From: Sinorhizobium sp. B11
GTDB taxonomy: Bacteria > Pseudomonadota > Alphaproteobacteria > Rhizobiales > Rhizobiaceae
DNA length: 64,000 nucleotides
Direction: 5' to 3'
Assembly (NCBI GenBank): GCA_039725955.1
Contig: CP091033.1
Span: forward strand, 1,922,001 to 1,986,000
Shown here: one piece after another, positions 1 to 11,198 of the stretch
Layout of the letters: each line of letters opens with the position of its first letter
Position numbering within the stretch: position 1 is the stretch's first letter
Made by a program: the position numbers and the translations under genes
Notes under the pieces: model-generated
What the model saw: the letters and a program-made list of their open reading frames with translations, nothing else
The model's database searches: none
What the model was told of the DNA's origin: nothing

Positions 1-3000
1 TCCGGCCCCGCCATCCATGATGTTGGCGGAAGCATTGGCCGTGATCGTGTCGTTGCCTGAGCCCGTGACGACGTTCTCTACACTCCAGAGCGTGTCGTTG
101 CCGGATTGGCTGCTCGATGCACTTCCTCTGCCCTTGAAGCCGCTTCCGAGATCGACCGTCAGGTTGGCGGTTATCGCTGCCATGTCCAGTGTGTCGCTGC
201 CGGCATCGCCATAATAAATGTCGTCGCCGTCGCTTGCCTCGGCGATGAACGTATCGTCGCCGTCGCCGCCATGGGCCGTGTCGTTGCCGGCGCCGCCGGA
301 GACCATGTCGGCGCCCTCGTCGCTGAAGATGCGGTCGGATCCCGCATCACCATAGAGCATGTCGTTTCCACCGCCGCCCATAAGGTCGTCATTTCCGGCG
401 CCGCCGAAGACCATGTCGTTGCCTGCCTCCCCACTGAGGAGGTCGTCACCGTCATCGCCCCGCATGATGTCGCTGCCGGCGCCGCCGGTCGCCACATCAT
501 TGCCGGCGAATGCTACGATCATTTCCCCACTTGCCGTGCCGACAAGCACATCGGCGGCGACAGTGCCGACGATCGTGGTTCCCGTTGCTGCTTCGGGAAC
601 GGGTGGTGTCGGCGTTTCCGGCGTCGGCACCTCTTCTTCTGCATCGACCTCGCCGTTGAATTGCGGCAGGCCGCCTTCGCTGGTGAAGCGAATGCTGTGC
701 TGGCTGCTTGTCATTGTGGTCACGCCGTTTTCATCCGTCGTGATTTCGTAATCATCGGCGCTCGTGCCCGCGGGCAGGTCGATGACGTCCTGCGGTCGCA
801 AGGTGCCGACGATCGTGTCATTGCCACCGTTCGAGCGGAACACGATGCGGTGCGCAGAGGTGAGTGCCGAGATGTCGATCGTGTCATCACCGGCGCCGCC
901 ATCAATTGTGATCGTGTTCAGCCGCAGGCTTGTTCCCGAGAAGTCGCCGATCACCTGGAACGTATCGCCTCCGGCAGAGCCGGGTCCGGACGGATCGACA
1001 CCGTTGATCCGGATCTCTTCGATCTCACGCAACTCGGCGATAACAGAGGTGGCAAAATCGGTATTGGCGCCCCGCGTGATGACGATCTCTGTAGCGGCAT
1101 TCAGGCTTGCGCCATTGTTGCCGGCCAATGCGTCCCATGCAGCACGGGTATAGATGCGGTAAGTTTCTGCAACCGCGCTGTTGCCTGTGATCACGAAAGT
1201 GTCCCCGGCCTGCCCTTCCGTGCCGCCATTGACGATGTCGCGCCCGTCGGAATTGGCCAGCGACGTCGCTGTCGCGTTGTTGGCGTTCCAGTTGAACGTA
1301 TCGTCACCGGCATCGCCGTTCAGGGTATCGTTGCCTGTGCCGCCGTTGACGATGTCGTTGCCGGCTCCGGCATTGACGGTGTCGTTGCCGCCAAGCGCAT
1401 TGATCGTGTCCGCACCAGCGGTGCCATTATGCGTCTGGCCGGCTGCGGCGCCGTTGATCACGTTTCCGGCAGTTGCGAGCGTGAAGTCGGAGATGTCGAT
1501 ACCGGCATTGTTGACCCCGTTGATCTGGATCGTGCCCTGGATGGTCGAGGCCGGCCCGTTCTCGCGGATGGTAATGATCGTGTTGCCGCCACTGGCGGAT
1601 TCGAACACCCGATTGGCGAAGTTCGCCGCCGTTATCCCCAGCCCGCTGAGGTCGATGCGATCCTGGTTCGCCGGCGTGCCGCCGGTGGCATCGAAGCTGT
1701 TGATGATATCGGCTCCGAAGCCGGTCGAATTGTAGATGATGGTGTTGACGCCGCCGCCTACATCGATCGTGTCGTTGCCGGCACCGCCGATGATGGTGTC
1801 GTTGTCGTCACCGCCATTCAGCGTGTCGTTGCCATCGCCGCCGTCGAGCAGGTCAGCTCCGGCGGCACCATTGAGCGTATCGTTGTTGCCGCCGCCGAAG
1901 AGCTGGTTGGCGGCGCCATTGCCGTTGATCGTGTTGGCGAGCGTGTTGCCGCGTCCGGTGACCGCTGCGCCGATGAGATTGAGGTTCTCCACCTCAGCCC
2001 CGAGCGTGTAGTCGACGTTGGAGTCGACCCGGTCCGTGCCGCCTGCCGCCAGTTCCGTCACCACGTCGCCGGCATCGTCGACAGAATAGATGTCGTCCCC
2101 GACACCGCCCAGCATGGCGTCGGCACCAAGGCCGCCGTTCAGCGTGTCATTGCCGCCAAGCCCCGTCAGCGTGTCGGCGAGATCGCCACCGGTGATGACG
2201 TTATTGCCATCGTTGCCGGTGCCGACGAACTGGTCGGCGTCGACACCCGTATAGGTCAGGTTCTCGACATTGGCGAAAGTGGCCAGTGTGTAGAGTGCCG
2301 CTGTCGTCTCGACCGTGTCGGTACCGCCAGCCGCGGCCTCGACGATCAGATCCTCGCCGGTATCGTCGATATAGGTGTCGTTGCCGGCGCCGCCGACCAG
2401 CGTGTCGATATCGTCGCCGCCGTCGAGCGTGTCGTTACCGGCGCCGCCGACGAGCAGATCCTCACCAAGCCCGCCATTGAGCGTATCGTTGCCCTCATGG
2501 CCGAACAGCAGGTCGAAGCCTGTATTGCCGGTCAGGGTATCGTTAGCCGTCGTGCCTGCGAGTGCCGTGTTGATGCCGACAGCCGCCGTCCGCTCGCCGT
2601 TGTCATCCGTGCTAAGCGCATAGTCGCCGGTCAGAACATAGCCTTCGAAGGTACTGCCGTTGAAGTTGATGAACTCCACCGCTTCGCCGGCGGTGTCGAA
2701 GTGATCGGTGACGGTTGCCTGCTGGCCGTTGAACTGGATGACCAGGTCGTCGTTGCCGCCGCCGGCGGTCACTTCGAACATGTTGAGCCCGGTAAGAGCG
2801 GCCGGTAGTGCCGGCGGCACGGTGCCTCCGACAGTGATGCGGTCGGTACCGGCTGTTTCGTTGATGACGTCGATGCCGTCGCCGAGATTGATGACATAGG
2901 TGTCGTTGCCAGCGCCGCCGTTCAGTGTCTCGGTGGCGCTGGAGAAGGCGATCGACAGGTTATTGATCCCGACAAAGTCGCCGCTGTTGTTCGTGCCGGC

Positions 3001-6000
3001 CACTACGAACCTGATTGCCGAATTGGCACCGAACGGTCCGTTCAATGGCAAGTTGATTATCGATCCTGTGTTGGATGCGCCGGTTATGGTCTGGATCGTC
3101 TGATTGAAGTTGACGCCATCGGCGGCAAACAGAACCGTGACCGTTTCTCCCGCGTCGAAGCCGCTCTCATTGTAGGTGTAGCTGATGGTGGCGCTCGATG
3201 CGCCCGACAGATTGACGGATCGCGTGATCGTCGCCGTGCCGTTGCCCGGATCGTTGTCATCATCGCGCAGGCGCAACTCGTTGGTACCGTCGTCAATGCG
3301 GATCTGGCCTGCGACTGCGCTGTTCGTATTGCCGTTGTCTCCTGTTTCAACCCAAGACGTGGCCCATACTGCCGTCCCCGTCGATCCATTCAGCACGGTG
3401 TTGTCGAAATTATCGGCATAAGTGCCTGAGGTGCCCGCCGTGCTCGGCCCACCAACGAGGATGTCGTTGCCGTCGCCGCCGTTGAGGACGTCGTTGCCGC
3501 CGAGGCCTAGCATCAGGTCGTCGCCGGTTGTGCCATTGAGAACGTTGTTGCCTTCGGTACCGACGATTATGCCGACGCTGCCATCGGTAAATTGCAGGCG
3601 CTCTACATTTCGCAGCCGGTCGGAGCCATCGAGGTTGAGCTCGGTAACGTCTGTGACGGTGACCTGCCCATCGGCAGTCGCGCCGAACGTATAGTCGCCC
3701 CTCGCACCCTGGAACACTGCCGTATCGACATCACCAGCCGTCGTATCGGTCCGGATGGTCCGCACGATCGCCAGTTGGCCAGGGTTTATCGAACCGTTGA
3801 ACATCGCGGCAGCCAGCGTCGTCATGCTGTTGTGCAGCGCGATCGGCTGACCGGTATGTTGCGTGTCGCCTGGTGCAAAGACACCGATCTGGACGTCGAG
3901 CCATTTGTCGCCGTCGATAATGTCGTCTCCGGCAAGGCCTTTCATGATGTCACTGCCGTCGCCACCAAGGATGATGTCGCCGGCGCTGAATTCCGTCACT
4001 CCCGCGCCAAGGATTTCCTGGAGGCCCTGGATGAGAGCGATGCCCTCGGCCGTCAGCGCACTGCCCTGATAGCCCTCGGTGCCGCCCTGAGTAGCGGGGA
4101 GCCGCTCTGCCGCGAGCGTGTTCGTGCCAGTCAGGACATCGCCGAATTTCGTTCCCGACAGACCTTCGACCGACTCGTATTCGTCGAGCGCAGCATTCTG
4201 GGGCAGTGTTGGTGCTTCGTCGAAGACGATCGGGATCGACAGGTCGGCGTTCACGAAGTTCGGGTTGTCCTTGTAGGTCGCCCAGTCAAAACCGGACATG
4301 CCCACCATCTTGCCGCGACCGGCGCTGCCGACGAAGATATCGTCGCCGCCCTCGCCGATGAACTCGTCAAAGCCGCCATCGCCGAGGAACACATCGTGGC
4401 CATCGATCTCGTCATGCGAGAAGATTTCGTCGAAGTTATCCCCGGGTGCACCGTCGAATGTGCCGGTTTCGATCCAGTCGTTGCCCTCATTGCCGAGGAT
4501 GCGTTCGGCATTCTTGTTGCCGTAGATGAAGTCATTGCCGGTGCCGGCAAAGACTTCCGAGCCCATGTCCGTGCCCAGGAAGATGAAGTCCTGGCCGTCA
4601 TTGCCCATGACGAGGTCGAGACCGGGGCCGGCGTGAACCACGTCGTTGCCCTTGCCGGCCTTGATATTGTCGTCGCCGCCGCTGTCGACGATGATGTCGT
4701 CGCCGTCGCCACCGTTGATGATGTCGTTGCCGAAGCCACCTTCGAGCCGGTCGTTGCCGCCATCGCCGAACAGCGTGTCGTCACCGATACCTGCGATTAT
4801 GGTGTCATTGGCTTCAGTGCCACCCATGACCACATGGTCGCCGCCGGTGTAGCGCAGGTAGTTGGTGTCTGCGCCCGGTGTTGCCGGATTGTTGCGGATG
4901 ACAAGCTGCGTCAGGATGCCGTCGCCAACCGGATCGGTGCTCTCCAGAGTACCGTCGCCGTCGAGATCGTTGAACTGCCTGGTCTGGTTGACCTCGAGAA
5001 TGAGACCGGGGGTCGAGAAGACATCCGATGGCAGGTGGGTCGCATCGGTATTGCGCATGATCATCGCGGCGAAGGAGTTGTTCTCCATCTCGCCGAAGAG
5101 ATGCAAGCCATCGAGGCGCTGCAGATAGTAGAAACGGTCGCCGTTCTGCAGCTTTTCCATCTGCATTTCGAAGACGAAATTGAAGGTCGAGCCAAGCATG
5201 CCGCCGAAGGGCATGATCGCTTCGGCCAAGCCGCCGATCCAGAGATCGACATCGTTGAGGCCGCCAAGCGAACCGCCGGCATAGGCCCCGGTTGCGTTGA
5301 GGAAGTCGAGCCGATCGAGCGGAACCTCCATTCCACCGACCGACACGCCGGTGATTAGGGTAAGTGCCGCATTGCGTTTACCCTCAAGTGTCGTCTCGTC
5401 GGTGATCAGCGTATGCGTGCCATAAGCCGCGACGAAGTTGATGATCGAGGCCTCGTGCTTCAGATGGCCGGCGAAATCGACCCAGCTCTCATAGGGCTTG
5501 AGCAAGACATCCTGATTGGTGGCGTTGTAGAACTGCGTACGGGCCGCATTCAGCGACGGTACACCGGTGTCACGGCCGCGGGCCAGGTTGATGGTGGCAA
5601 GGTCGAGCGGCAGGCCGAGCAGGTTGTTGCGCAGGGCGCTGGTGACGAACTCGTCGATCTCGTTGCCCGCCTGCCGCGTCATGCCGCGAACGATGGCGCC
5701 TGCCGAAATATCGGCATCGACAGTTTCCGTGCCGCCGTTGTTCTCGAACTGCAGGGGATTGAGGAAACCTTCGATCAGGCCGATATGGTCTGGGTTGAAG
5801 TTCGGATCGAAGCGGTCGATCGATTCCGTCAGCATTGAGTGGCCGAAACGATAGACCACATGCGCGAATTCGGCGACGATCGACGGATCGATGGTGACGT
5901 CGTAGCCGTCGGGAACCAGGAAGACGTTGATGTTCGGCTGGATCTTGCGGGCGAATTCTTCGAATACGAGATGCTGATACTGCATCTCGGTGCCGAACTT

Positions 6001-7782
6001 AGCAGCCTGGAAGAGGCGCTCGCCGTCCCAGACGAGGCCAGCCGCCGAGGCTGGAACCTCGGCAACGTCGTTAATGAGCCATTCGTTCAAAAAGGCCACT
6101 GCCTCTGCCTGTGACGCGCCGCCACCCAGCATGGCAACGGCATCCGTGAACACAACATCCTTGGTGTGTTCCACCAGCCGGTTGTGCTCCGAGTGGAACA
6201 CGTGGTGCACCGCAGTCAGGCCGATATTCTCGTTGGCTCGGCCATCGCCGGCGACATAGTGCGCATCGAGCAATTCGTTGTCGTAGACTCCAGGCTCGTT
6301 GCCCGGGTTATCAAGTCCGATCTCGATGTCGCCGTCGGCCAGTCCACCCGGCACCGCATTATGCGCGATATCGGCAAGGAAGGCGTGGCCGGTCAGGATC
6401 GCATTTGCCGGCACGGCAACGCCCAATCCTCCATTGGCCAGAGGATTTCCTTCGACAAGGCCTGTGGTGGTCACCATCTGCGGGAAACCATTCGGTCCGC
6501 GGATGAATTCGCCATAGGGGTCGGTGGCGAGCAACGGAACGTTGCCGACATTGGCGTCGGCAAGCTGGATGCCCAGCATGGAAGCGGCCTGCGCCTTCAG
6601 GTCCGCCCATGTCGCCATGCCGCCATTGCCGCCCTCGATGAGCTTGCCGGTCGAGACCGGGTCGCCGGCAGCGTTGAATACATAGGCCCTGAGGAAGACT
6701 TGATGAGACGGATGGGACGTATAGGTCTGGTTCTGATCGACGAATGAGGTCGTCGTGTTTACCGGACGATCGGTATTGTCGGCAGCTTCGTTGACGGCCG
6801 TTGCCGGGTCGTCATTCATGATGCCGTCGGCGCCGGGGCCGGCAAGGGTGGCGCGTGTGAGCACCATAAAATTGGTGTCGCTTCCTTCGACATAGAGCGG
6901 ATCGTCGGGCATCAACGGGATAAAGACCGTGCCATTGCCGCCCTTGGCGACGAGGTCGAGACCGTGATCGAAGAATTGGCCGAAGAGGGTGAACCAGGAA
7001 TTGAACGGCGCCGACAGGCCCTCGTCAGGCGCGGCATTGGTGATGACAACATTGACGCCTTCGAGTTCGACGCCGTTTGCCTCGAGCAGAGCCATTAAAG
7101 CGTCATCTTGCGCATCAAGCGCCGCTTGCGCGGTCGCCAGATTGGCCGCAGTCGCGGCGGCGGCGTCCTGCAGGGCCTGATTACCGGGGCTTGCGGACGC
7201 GGCAGCCTGTGCCTCGGCGTTTAGCCGCTCGGCCGTGCCCACGTCGTTGAACAACGGACGCAGCGGCTCGTAGGCCGCCGTGATCTGGGCGGTCACCGTC
7301 ATCTGCTGCGCTGCCGGGACAATACCGGCACGCTGCAGGGCCGTCAGGATCGCCGAAGGATTGCCGAGCGTCTGATCGACGATCAGGTTGGAGATCGTGC
7401 GGACCGTCGGGTCGAAGACGTCGCTGGGCCCCGCCGTGCCGGGTCCGTCATTGTCGACACCAGGCTGGTAGGTCACGGGAACCAGGGCGCCTCCCGGTCC
7501 GCCAGGCACCATGACCGTCTTGAACTGCGTGCCGAGGTTTTCGGGAAACTCGTTGTCGGCCGCACCCCATTCCGGATGCAGCGGATTGTTGTATGTGCCG
7601 TCGACAGTGCGCAGGCCCCAGGCGAGATTATAGGTCGGGATCGAGCCGCCGACTCCGAAAAGCGGCTTTGCCACGTTGTTCGGATCGCCGGTCGACGTGC
7701 CTTGCCGGAAAGCGGCATCGGCTTCCGCAATTTTGATCTGCTTCAAGATGAAATCGAGATCCGATCGAATATAGGTGACCAT
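1..7782 (-). CDS. Giant RTX calcium-binding protein with N-terminal animal-type haem peroxidase domain (3' end outside window)
   Basis: The frame is open for 2594 codons from an ATG at 7782 (behind GGGGGGAG, 4 nt spacing) to the window edge, so the C-terminus and any type I secretion signal are missing. Residues about 200-960 read as an animal haem peroxidase: GQFFDHGLD with putative distal His273, a stretch rich in His near residue 530 ([11 protein letters not shown]), YRFGHS with putative proximal His648, and [14 protein letters not shown] near 735. From about residue 975 on, blocks of GGxGxDxUx nonapeptides, which fold as calcium-binding beta-rolls, alternate with spacer domains. No signal peptide is seen, and I noticed no cysteine in the parts translated, both usual for type I secreted RTX proteins. 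No secretion genes are in view. Rhizobial rhizobiocin RzcA is a possible relative (from memory). Function is inferred: a secreted peroxidase/adhesin or antagonistic factor. Confidence 0.9.
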   Translation of the reverse strand, partial: MVTYIRSDLDFILKQIKIAEADAAFRQGTSTGDPNNVAKPLFGVGGSIPTYNLAWGLRTVDGTYNNPLHPEWGAADNEFPENLGTQFKTVMVPGGPGGALVPVTYQPGVDNDGPGTAGPSDVFDPTVRTISNLIVDQTLGNPSAILTALQRAGIVPAAQQMTVTAQITAAYEPLRPLFNDVGTAERLNAEAQAAASASPGNQALQDAAAATAANLATAQAALDAQDDALMALLEANGVELEGVNVVITNAAPDEGLSAPFNSWFTLFGQFFDHGLDLVAKGGNGTVFIPLMPDDPLYVEGSDTNFMVLTRATLAGPGADGIMNDDPATAVNEAADNTDRPVNTTTSFVDQNQTYTSHPSHQVFLRAYVFNAAGDPVSTGKLIEGGNGGMATWADLKAQAASMLGIQLADANVGNVPLLATDPYGEFIRGPNGFPQMVTTTGLVEGNPLANGGLGVAVPANAILTGHAFLADIAHNAVPGGLADGDIEIGLDNPGNEPGVYDNELLDAHYVAGDGRANENIGLTAVHHVFHSEHNRLVEHTKDVVFTDAVAMLGGGASQAEAVAFLNEWLINDVAEVPASAAGLVWDGERLFQAAKFGTEMQYQHLVFEEFARKIQPNINVFLVPDGYDVTIDPSIVAEFAHVVYRFGHSMLTESIDRFDPNFNPDHIGLIEGFLNPLQFENNGGTETVDADISAGAIVRGMTRQAGNEIDEFVTSALRNNLLGLPLDLATINLARGRDTGVPSLNAARTQFYNATNQDVLLKPYESWVDFAGHLKHEASIINFVAAYGTHTLITDETTLEGKRNAALTLITGVSVGGMEVPLDRLDFLNATGAYAGGSLGGLNDVDLWIGGLAEAIMPFGGMLGSTFNFVFEMQMEKLQNGDRFYYLQRLDGLHLFGEMENNSFAAMIMRNTDATHLPSDVFSTPGLILEVNQTRQFNDLDGDGTLESTDPVGDGILTQLVIRNNPATPGADTNYLRYTGGDHVVMGGTEANDTIIAGIGDDTLFGDGGNDRLEGGFGNDIINGGDGDDIIVDSGGDDNIKAGKGNDVVHAGPGLDLVMGNDGQDFIFLGTDMGSEVFAGTGNDFIYGNKNAERILGNEGNDWIETGTFDGAPGDNFDEIFSHDEIDGHDVFLGDGGFDEFIGEGGDDIFVGSAGRGKMVGMSGFDWATYKDNPNFVNADLSIPIVFDEAPTLPQNAALDEYESVEGLSGTKFGDVLTGTNTLAAERLPATQGGTEGYQGSALTAEGIALIQGLQEILGAGVTEFSAGDIILGGDGSDIMKGLAGDDIIDGDKWLDVQIGVFAPGDTQHTGQPIALHNSMTTLAAAMFNGSINPGQLAIVRTIRTDTTAGDVDTAVFQGARGDYTFGATADGQVTVTDVTELNLDGSDRLRNVERLQFTDGSVGIIVGTEGNNVLNGTTGDDLMLGLGGNDVLNGGDGNDILVGGPSTAGTSGTYADNFDNTVLNGSTGTAVWATSWVETGDNGNTNSAVAGQIRIDDGTNELRLRDDDNDPGNGTATITRSVNLSGASSATISYTYNESGFDAGETVTVLFAADGVNFNQTIQTITGASNTGSIINLPLNGPFGANSAIRFVVAGTNNSGDFVGINNLSIAFSSATETLNGGAGNDTYVINLGDGIDVINETAGTDRITVGGTVPPALPAALTGLNMFEVTAGGGNDDLVIQFNGQQATVTDHFDTAGEAVEFINFNGSTFEGYVLTGDYALSTDDNGERTAAVGINTALAGTTANDTLTGNTGFDLLFGHEGNDTLNGGLGEDLLVGGAGNDTLDGGDDIDTLVGGAGNDTYIDDTGEDLIVEAAAGGTDTVETTAALYTLATFANVENLTYTGVDADQFVGTGNDGNNVITGGDLADTLTGLGGNDTLNGGLGADAMLGGVGDDIYSVDDAGDVVTELAAGGTDRVDSNVDYTLGAEVENLNLIGAAVTGRGNTLANTINGNGAANQLFGGGNNDTLNGAAGADLLDGGDGNDTLNGGDDNDTIIGGAGNDTIDVGGGVNTIIYNSTGFGADIINSFDATGGTPANQDRIDLSGLGITAANFANRVFESASGGNTIITIRENGPASTIQGTIQINGVNNAGIDISDFTLATAGNVINGAAAGQTHNGTAGADTINALGGNDTVNAGAGNDIVNGGTGNDTLNGDAGDDTFNWNANNATATSLANSDGRDIVNGGTEGQAGDTFVITGNSAVAETYRIYTRAAWDALAGNNGASLNAATEIVITRGANTDFATSVIAELREIEEIRINGVDPSGPGSAGGDTFQVIGDFSGTSLRLNTITIDGGAGDDTIDISALTSAHRIVFRSNGGNDTIVGTLRPQDVIDLPAGTSADDYEITTDENGVTTMTSSQHSIRFTSEGGLPQFNGEVDAEEEVPTPETPTPPVPEAATGTTIVGTVAADVLVGTASGEMIVAFAGNDVATGGAGSDIMRGDDGDDLLSGEAGNDMVFGGAGNDDLMGGGGNDMLYGDAGSDRIFSDEGADMVSGGAGNDTAHGGDGDDTFIAEASDGDDIYYGDAGSDTLDMAAITANLTVDLGSGFKGRGSASSSQSGNDTLWSVENVVTGSGNDTITANASANIMDGGAG

Positions 7783-7981
7783 TTTACTCCCCCCTTTGGA
7801 TTGCTCAGGAAACGGTTCGTTCCGGCAATGCTTCTTTCCGGCCTGCGATGGCAGACAGAGGCAGCTCTGCTGCAGATCTTCTACCGGCGTTTCGGAGATG
7901 AATTTGCGAAAGCCGATAGAAAATCTTCAGGATTGTCTGCGACGATCAAATATTGTCTTTTGGCAAGGCGAAGAGATAGTT

Positions 7982-8012
7982 CCAAAGGTCCGCAGACATT
8001 TACGGACTTTGG
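7982..8012. promoter_or_regulatory. Imperfect inverted repeat upstream of histidine kinase
   Basis: CCAAAGGTCCG and CGGACTTTGG are inverted arms with one extra base in the left arm and a 10-nt spacer. They lie in the 267-nt gap between the divergent RTX gene and the histidine kinase, which must hold both promoters. It could be an operator or an mRNA hairpin; neither is shown. I saw no clear -35/-10 pair. Confidence 0.3.
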
Positions 8013-8049
8013 TCTTCAGGAGGCCGGGACGTTAGGCCCGGAAGAAAAA

Positions 8050-9504
8050 GTGACTTTCGTCCCGTTCAAGAAGATCTGCGGCGGCTTGAGTTCCAAGATC
8101 CTGGCAACTTGGCACAGCCTTGATTTGACGAAGCAATTTTTGATTGTGGCGGGACTCGTCATCTGCAGTTCGATGGCAATCCTGGGAGAGTGGCTGAACG
8201 GCCAGATTGCGGCAAATCAGCTGAGAAGTCGGGCCGAATCCGGCGCCCTTTACATGGAGGGCTTTCTTGCTCGTCACATCGAGGGCACGTCGAGCGACCC
8301 CCAGGTGGCCGAAGCCCGCCGCAAGGAACTCGACGATCTCTTGATCGGCACCGATCTCGCGCGCCGTGTCGAAGGCTTCAGGATCTGGCGCAGTGATGGG
8401 GCAGTGATCTACAGCACCGACAAGTCTCTCATCGGGAAAACCTTCCCGTCGTCGGATATCGACCTGGCTTTTTCGGGCCAGGTCGTCGCCCAGCTTGAAG
8501 ACGGCCATAACGACGGTGAGGAAGGAGAGGCGACCACCGGCCGACCGTTAATCGAAATCTACGCGCCGATCTATCGTTCCGGCACGCGCGACATCATTGC
8601 CGTAGGAGAACTCTACGAGGACGCCGCCGAATTCGTCGTCCAGCGAGCCCGGGTCCAACGCCAGACCTGGGCAATCGTCGGCGCAACAACACTGGCCATC
8701 ATGGCGTTGCTGTTCCTCATCGTTCGACGGGCGAGCAATATCATTGCCAATCAAAGGATGACGCTGAAATCACAACTGACCGAGGCTCAGACGCTGGCCA
8801 AGCAGAATACCGAGCTCCGCAAGGCCGCCGATCGGGCGCGCATGGATGCCTCTAAGTCCAACGAGCAGCTTCTCAACCGCATTGGTGCGGATCTTCACGA
8901 TGGTCCCGTTCAGCTGCTCAGCCTGCTGATCCTCAAGCTTGGGGAAAATACAGAGGCACCGGTTTCATCGACGCCCCCGACCGTCGAGAGCGCATCCGGG
9001 GTGCAAGAGGCCGATCTTGCTCCCTCACGTATCGCAAGCCAGGTGCTTACAGAGTTGCGTGAACTGTCGACAGGGCTGGTCCTGCCGGAGATAGAACATT
9101 TGCCGCTAAAGGCGGCCCTGCGCATGGCGATCGACGGGCACGAATATGCAACCGGTTCGAAAGTTACATCGGAGTGCGACGAGTTGCCCGAGCGTGTCGC
9201 GCATCCATTGAAGATCTGTCTTTATCGGGTTGTCCAGGAGGGGCTCAGCAACGCATTTCGGCATGGCGGCGGGCGTGACCAGCGGGTCTTTGCTTCGGCA
9301 GACCTGTCGGCCATCACTGTCGTCATTGCAGACAGCGGCCCGGGCTTTGGAAAGAGCAACCCGAGAGGGAACCACAGACCGCTCGGCCTGCAGGGCATCC
9401 GCAATCGCGTTGAGGCCTTCGGCGGCCGTGTTCAGATTCGCCACGGCCCGCGCTCGGGAACCGAGCTTGAGGTCGTCGTGCCGATGGAAGGCAACAGTAT
9501 CTAG
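8050..9504 (+). CDS. Membrane sensor histidine kinase, NarL/DegS (HisKA_3) type
   Basis: This is a 484-residue sensor kinase when started at the GTG at 8050, which follows GGAAGA. The frame stays open upstream to 7576, but that part runs across the promoter of the divergent gene and has no domain character. Two membrane segments (about residues 29-46 and 207-226) bracket a roughly 160-residue extracytoplasmic sensor domain of unknown ligand. A linker coiled coil leads to the dimerisation/phosphoacceptor motif DLHDGPVQ with His283. The ATPase domain shows EGLSNAFRHG (N box), DSGPGFG and GLQGIRNRVEAFGGR. The convergent response regulator is the obvious partner. The adjacent RTX gene, divergent from it, is a plausible target, but that is inference from position only. 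Confidence 0.88.
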   Translation: MTFVPFKKICGGLSSKILATWHSLDLTKQFLIVAGLVICSSMAILGEWLNGQIAANQLRSRAESGALYMEGFLARHIEGTSSDPQVAEARRKELDDLLIGTDLARRVEGFRIWRSDGAVIYSTDKSLIGKTFPSSDIDLAFSGQVVAQLEDGHNDGEEGEATTGRPLIEIYAPIYRSGTRDIIAVGELYEDAAEFVVQRARVQRQTWAIVGATTLAIMALLFLIVRRASNIIANQRMTLKSQLTEAQTLAKQNTELRKAADRARMDASKSNEQLLNRIGADLHDGPVQLLSLLILKLGENTEAPVSSTPPTVESASGVQEADLAPSRIASQVLTELRELSTGLVLPEIEHLPLKAALRMAIDGHEYATGSKVTSECDELPERVAHPLKICLYRVVQEGLSNAFRHGGGRDQRVFASADLSAITVVIADSGPGFGKSNPRGNHRPLGLQGIRNRVEAFGGRVQIRHGPRSGTELEVVVPMEGNSI

Positions 9505-10160
9505 TGGCGCTGAATGGTGTCTGTTCCACTCTCAAGCTTTTGAGCGGCGAGTAGGACTTCCAGCCGATTTCGCGCGTTCAGCTTCTGCATGAGTATCGTC
9601 ATATAGTTTTTCACGGTCTTCTCGCCGATCTGCAGGTCGGCTGCGATCTGACGGTTCGTGAATCCCCGCAACAACATGCGGATGATCTGGCCCTCGCGGA
9701 TGCTGAGCTTCACTTCCGTACCCGTCACTTTTCGCAGCGAGGCTATCTTGAGCTCTTCTATGACCTTGCAGGCAAAGGCGGGAGTGATGAACATATCGCC
9801 TCGGTGGACGGTTGCGATGGCCTGGATGAGCTCCTTGGCGCTGCTGCCTTTGAGCACATAGCCGCTAGCGCCGGCATTGAGTGCTCGCACAGCGTAATCG
9901 CTGCCCGTCATGGCTGTGAAGACCAGGATCTTTGTTCGTATTTTTTCGACAAGTTTCGAGATCGTGTCGAACATGTTTCCCGGCATTATCAGATCGACGA
10001 TGAAAACGTCGGGCGCCAGGCGCAGGCCAATCTCCAATGCCTCCTCAGCGCTCGACCCGGTCGCTGCGACAGCAAATGCCGGCTGCTTCCTAAGGATCTC
10101 CGTCAATCCTGCCAGCATTAGCGGATGGTCGTCGACCAACGCTACTGAGATTGGACTCAT
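9501..10160 (-). CDS. Two-component response regulator, NarL/FixJ family
   Basis: The receiver domain has the acidic pair DD near residue 10, phosphoacceptor Asp56 in DVFIVDLIMPG, the T/S switch in VFTAMTG and Lys104 in GYVLKGSS. The C-terminus is a LuxR-type helix-turn-helix (SIREGQIIRMLLRGFTNRQI, then KTVKNYMTILMQKL). It is a DNA-binding regulator of 219 residues from the ATG at 10160; a GTG three codons upstream (10169) is also possible. It faces the kinase gene tail to tail, and the two TAG stops lie on opposite strands of the single CTAG at 9501-9504. The output genes are unknown. Confidence 0.9.
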   Translation of the reverse strand: MSPISVALVDDHPLMLAGLTEILRKQPAFAVAATGSSAEEALEIGLRLAPDVFIVDLIMPGNMFDTISKLVEKIRTKILVFTAMTGSDYAVRALNAGASGYVLKGSSAKELIQAIATVHRGDMFITPAFACKVIEELKIASLRKVTGTEVKLSIREGQIIRMLLRGFTNRQIAADLQIGEKTVKNYMTILMQKLNARNRLEVLLAAQKLESGTDTIQRH

Positions 10161-10610
10161 GTTATGCACCCTGTACCCAGTAATTGCTTAATTTGTATTC
10201 GCAATTTAATTTCCTGTCTATGTAGCCATTTATGGCTATTACTCTCATGGGTGGAGTATAATTCCAATCGCATACCACCCTCGCCCGAGCTGCGTTCAGT
10301 CCAGGCGCAATTCCAAGTCTGCCTCGGGTATGGCGGATCGTGTCATCGCCGGTGCGCGCATTCCGCGAAAGCAACGCTGACAGCGCGAACTTTCCGCGCC
10401 GGTCAAAACGCTTGCCTATTTCGGGTTCGACCGCGACGAACTGAAGCAATGGAAATCTGGTGGAGACGATCAGGGCACGTCCTACAACGTCGAGAGCCGT
10501 CACCTTCGGGGGATGGCGCCCTCTCGGCACCGGTGGAGGATGCCGCAAATCGGCAGACCTGGAACGATAAGGCTGTTCTAAAATACGTTCGAAGGCGCGA
10601 CAGCCGACAG
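10161..10610. other. Intergenic region without a supported gene
   Basis: About 450 nt separate the response regulator start from the stop of the Lrp-type gene. Overlapping frames of about 150 codons exist on both strands, but neither has a good ribosome site or family character. The first 80 nt (10180-10250) are AT-rich and probably carry the response regulator promoter. Confidence 0.5.
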
Positions 10611-11078
10611 TCAATCTTCTATTGGAAATGAAAAGCCAGCTTTCACCCGATCCATCACCACCATGGTCTTGAAACCCTTAATATCGTGGTTCTCATAGAA
10701 GAACCTGCGTGTGAAGGCTTCGTAGTCCTCCATGTCCTTCGCGGTAATCACCAGGATGAAATCGGCATCACCCGTCACGTAGTAGCCGATCATCACTTCC
10801 TTGGTGGCGCGGATCGCCGCCTTGAAGCGATCGACGATGTCTGCCCGTTCGCGCTCCAGAGAGACAAGAACAATCATGGTGATGCCGCGCCCGGCAGCCT
10901 TGGGCGAGACGATGGACACGTCTGCCTCGATCACTCCTTCCTCACGCAGCCGCTTCAGTCGTCGCTGACAGGCAGTTGGCGAGAGATTGACGATCTGTGC
11001 CAATTCTTCCGAGGTCAGACGGTTGTTCTTCTGGACGGCGTCAAGCAGCGCGCGATCGGCCCTATCGAGAGTAGTCAT
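10611..11078 (-). CDS. Lrp/AsnC family transcriptional regulator of the ectoine locus
   Basis: This 155-residue protein has an N-terminal winged helix (LDRADRALLDAVQKNNRLTS, then LSPTACQRRLKRLREEG) and a C-terminal ligand-binding RAM domain (GDADFILVITAKDMEDYEAF). Length and layout are standard for Lrp/AsnC. It is transcribed away from ssd-atf across a 120-nt gap. AsnC/DoeX-type regulators accompany ectoine catabolic genes in other proteobacteria, so it probably responds to an ectoine-derived metabolite or amino acid. That role is inferred from context. Confidence 0.85.
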   Translation of the reverse strand: MTTLDRADRALLDAVQKNNRLTSEELAQIVNLSPTACQRRLKRLREEGVIEADVSIVSPKAAGRGITMIVLVSLERERADIVDRFKAAIRATKEVMIGYYVTGDADFILVITAKDMEDYEAFTRRFFYENHDIKGFKTMVVMDRVKAGFSFPIED

Positions 11079-11198
11079 GCAGAAATCCTGCGTTAAGTGT
11101 GCAAATTAAGCCCAACTCCTGCACAGAACGTCAATTCAATGCAGCCTATCGATCATGATGCACGGCTAGTCTCCTTGTAAACCCACCTGGAGCTCCGC

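Noticed and set aside
106..2808. 900-codon open frame on the plus strand
   Set aside because: It is antisense to the RTX gene; the repetitive GGxGxDxUx coding sequence leaves the opposite frame open. The translation is low-complexity and has no ribosome site or family.
3592..5358. 588-codon open frame on the plus strand
   Set aside because: Same cause: antisense of RTX repeats and spacer domains on the minus strand, with Val/Asp/Ala-rich translation.
7576..8049. Upstream extension of the histidine kinase frame
   Set aside because: It overlaps the start of the divergent RTX gene and its promoter, and it has no domain or membrane feature. GTG 8050 has a better ribosome site.
10162..10631. Overlapping frames of about 150 codons on both strands in the gap
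   Set aside because: Neither has a ribosome site, family similarity or coding-like composition; they mutually overlap over nearly their full length.
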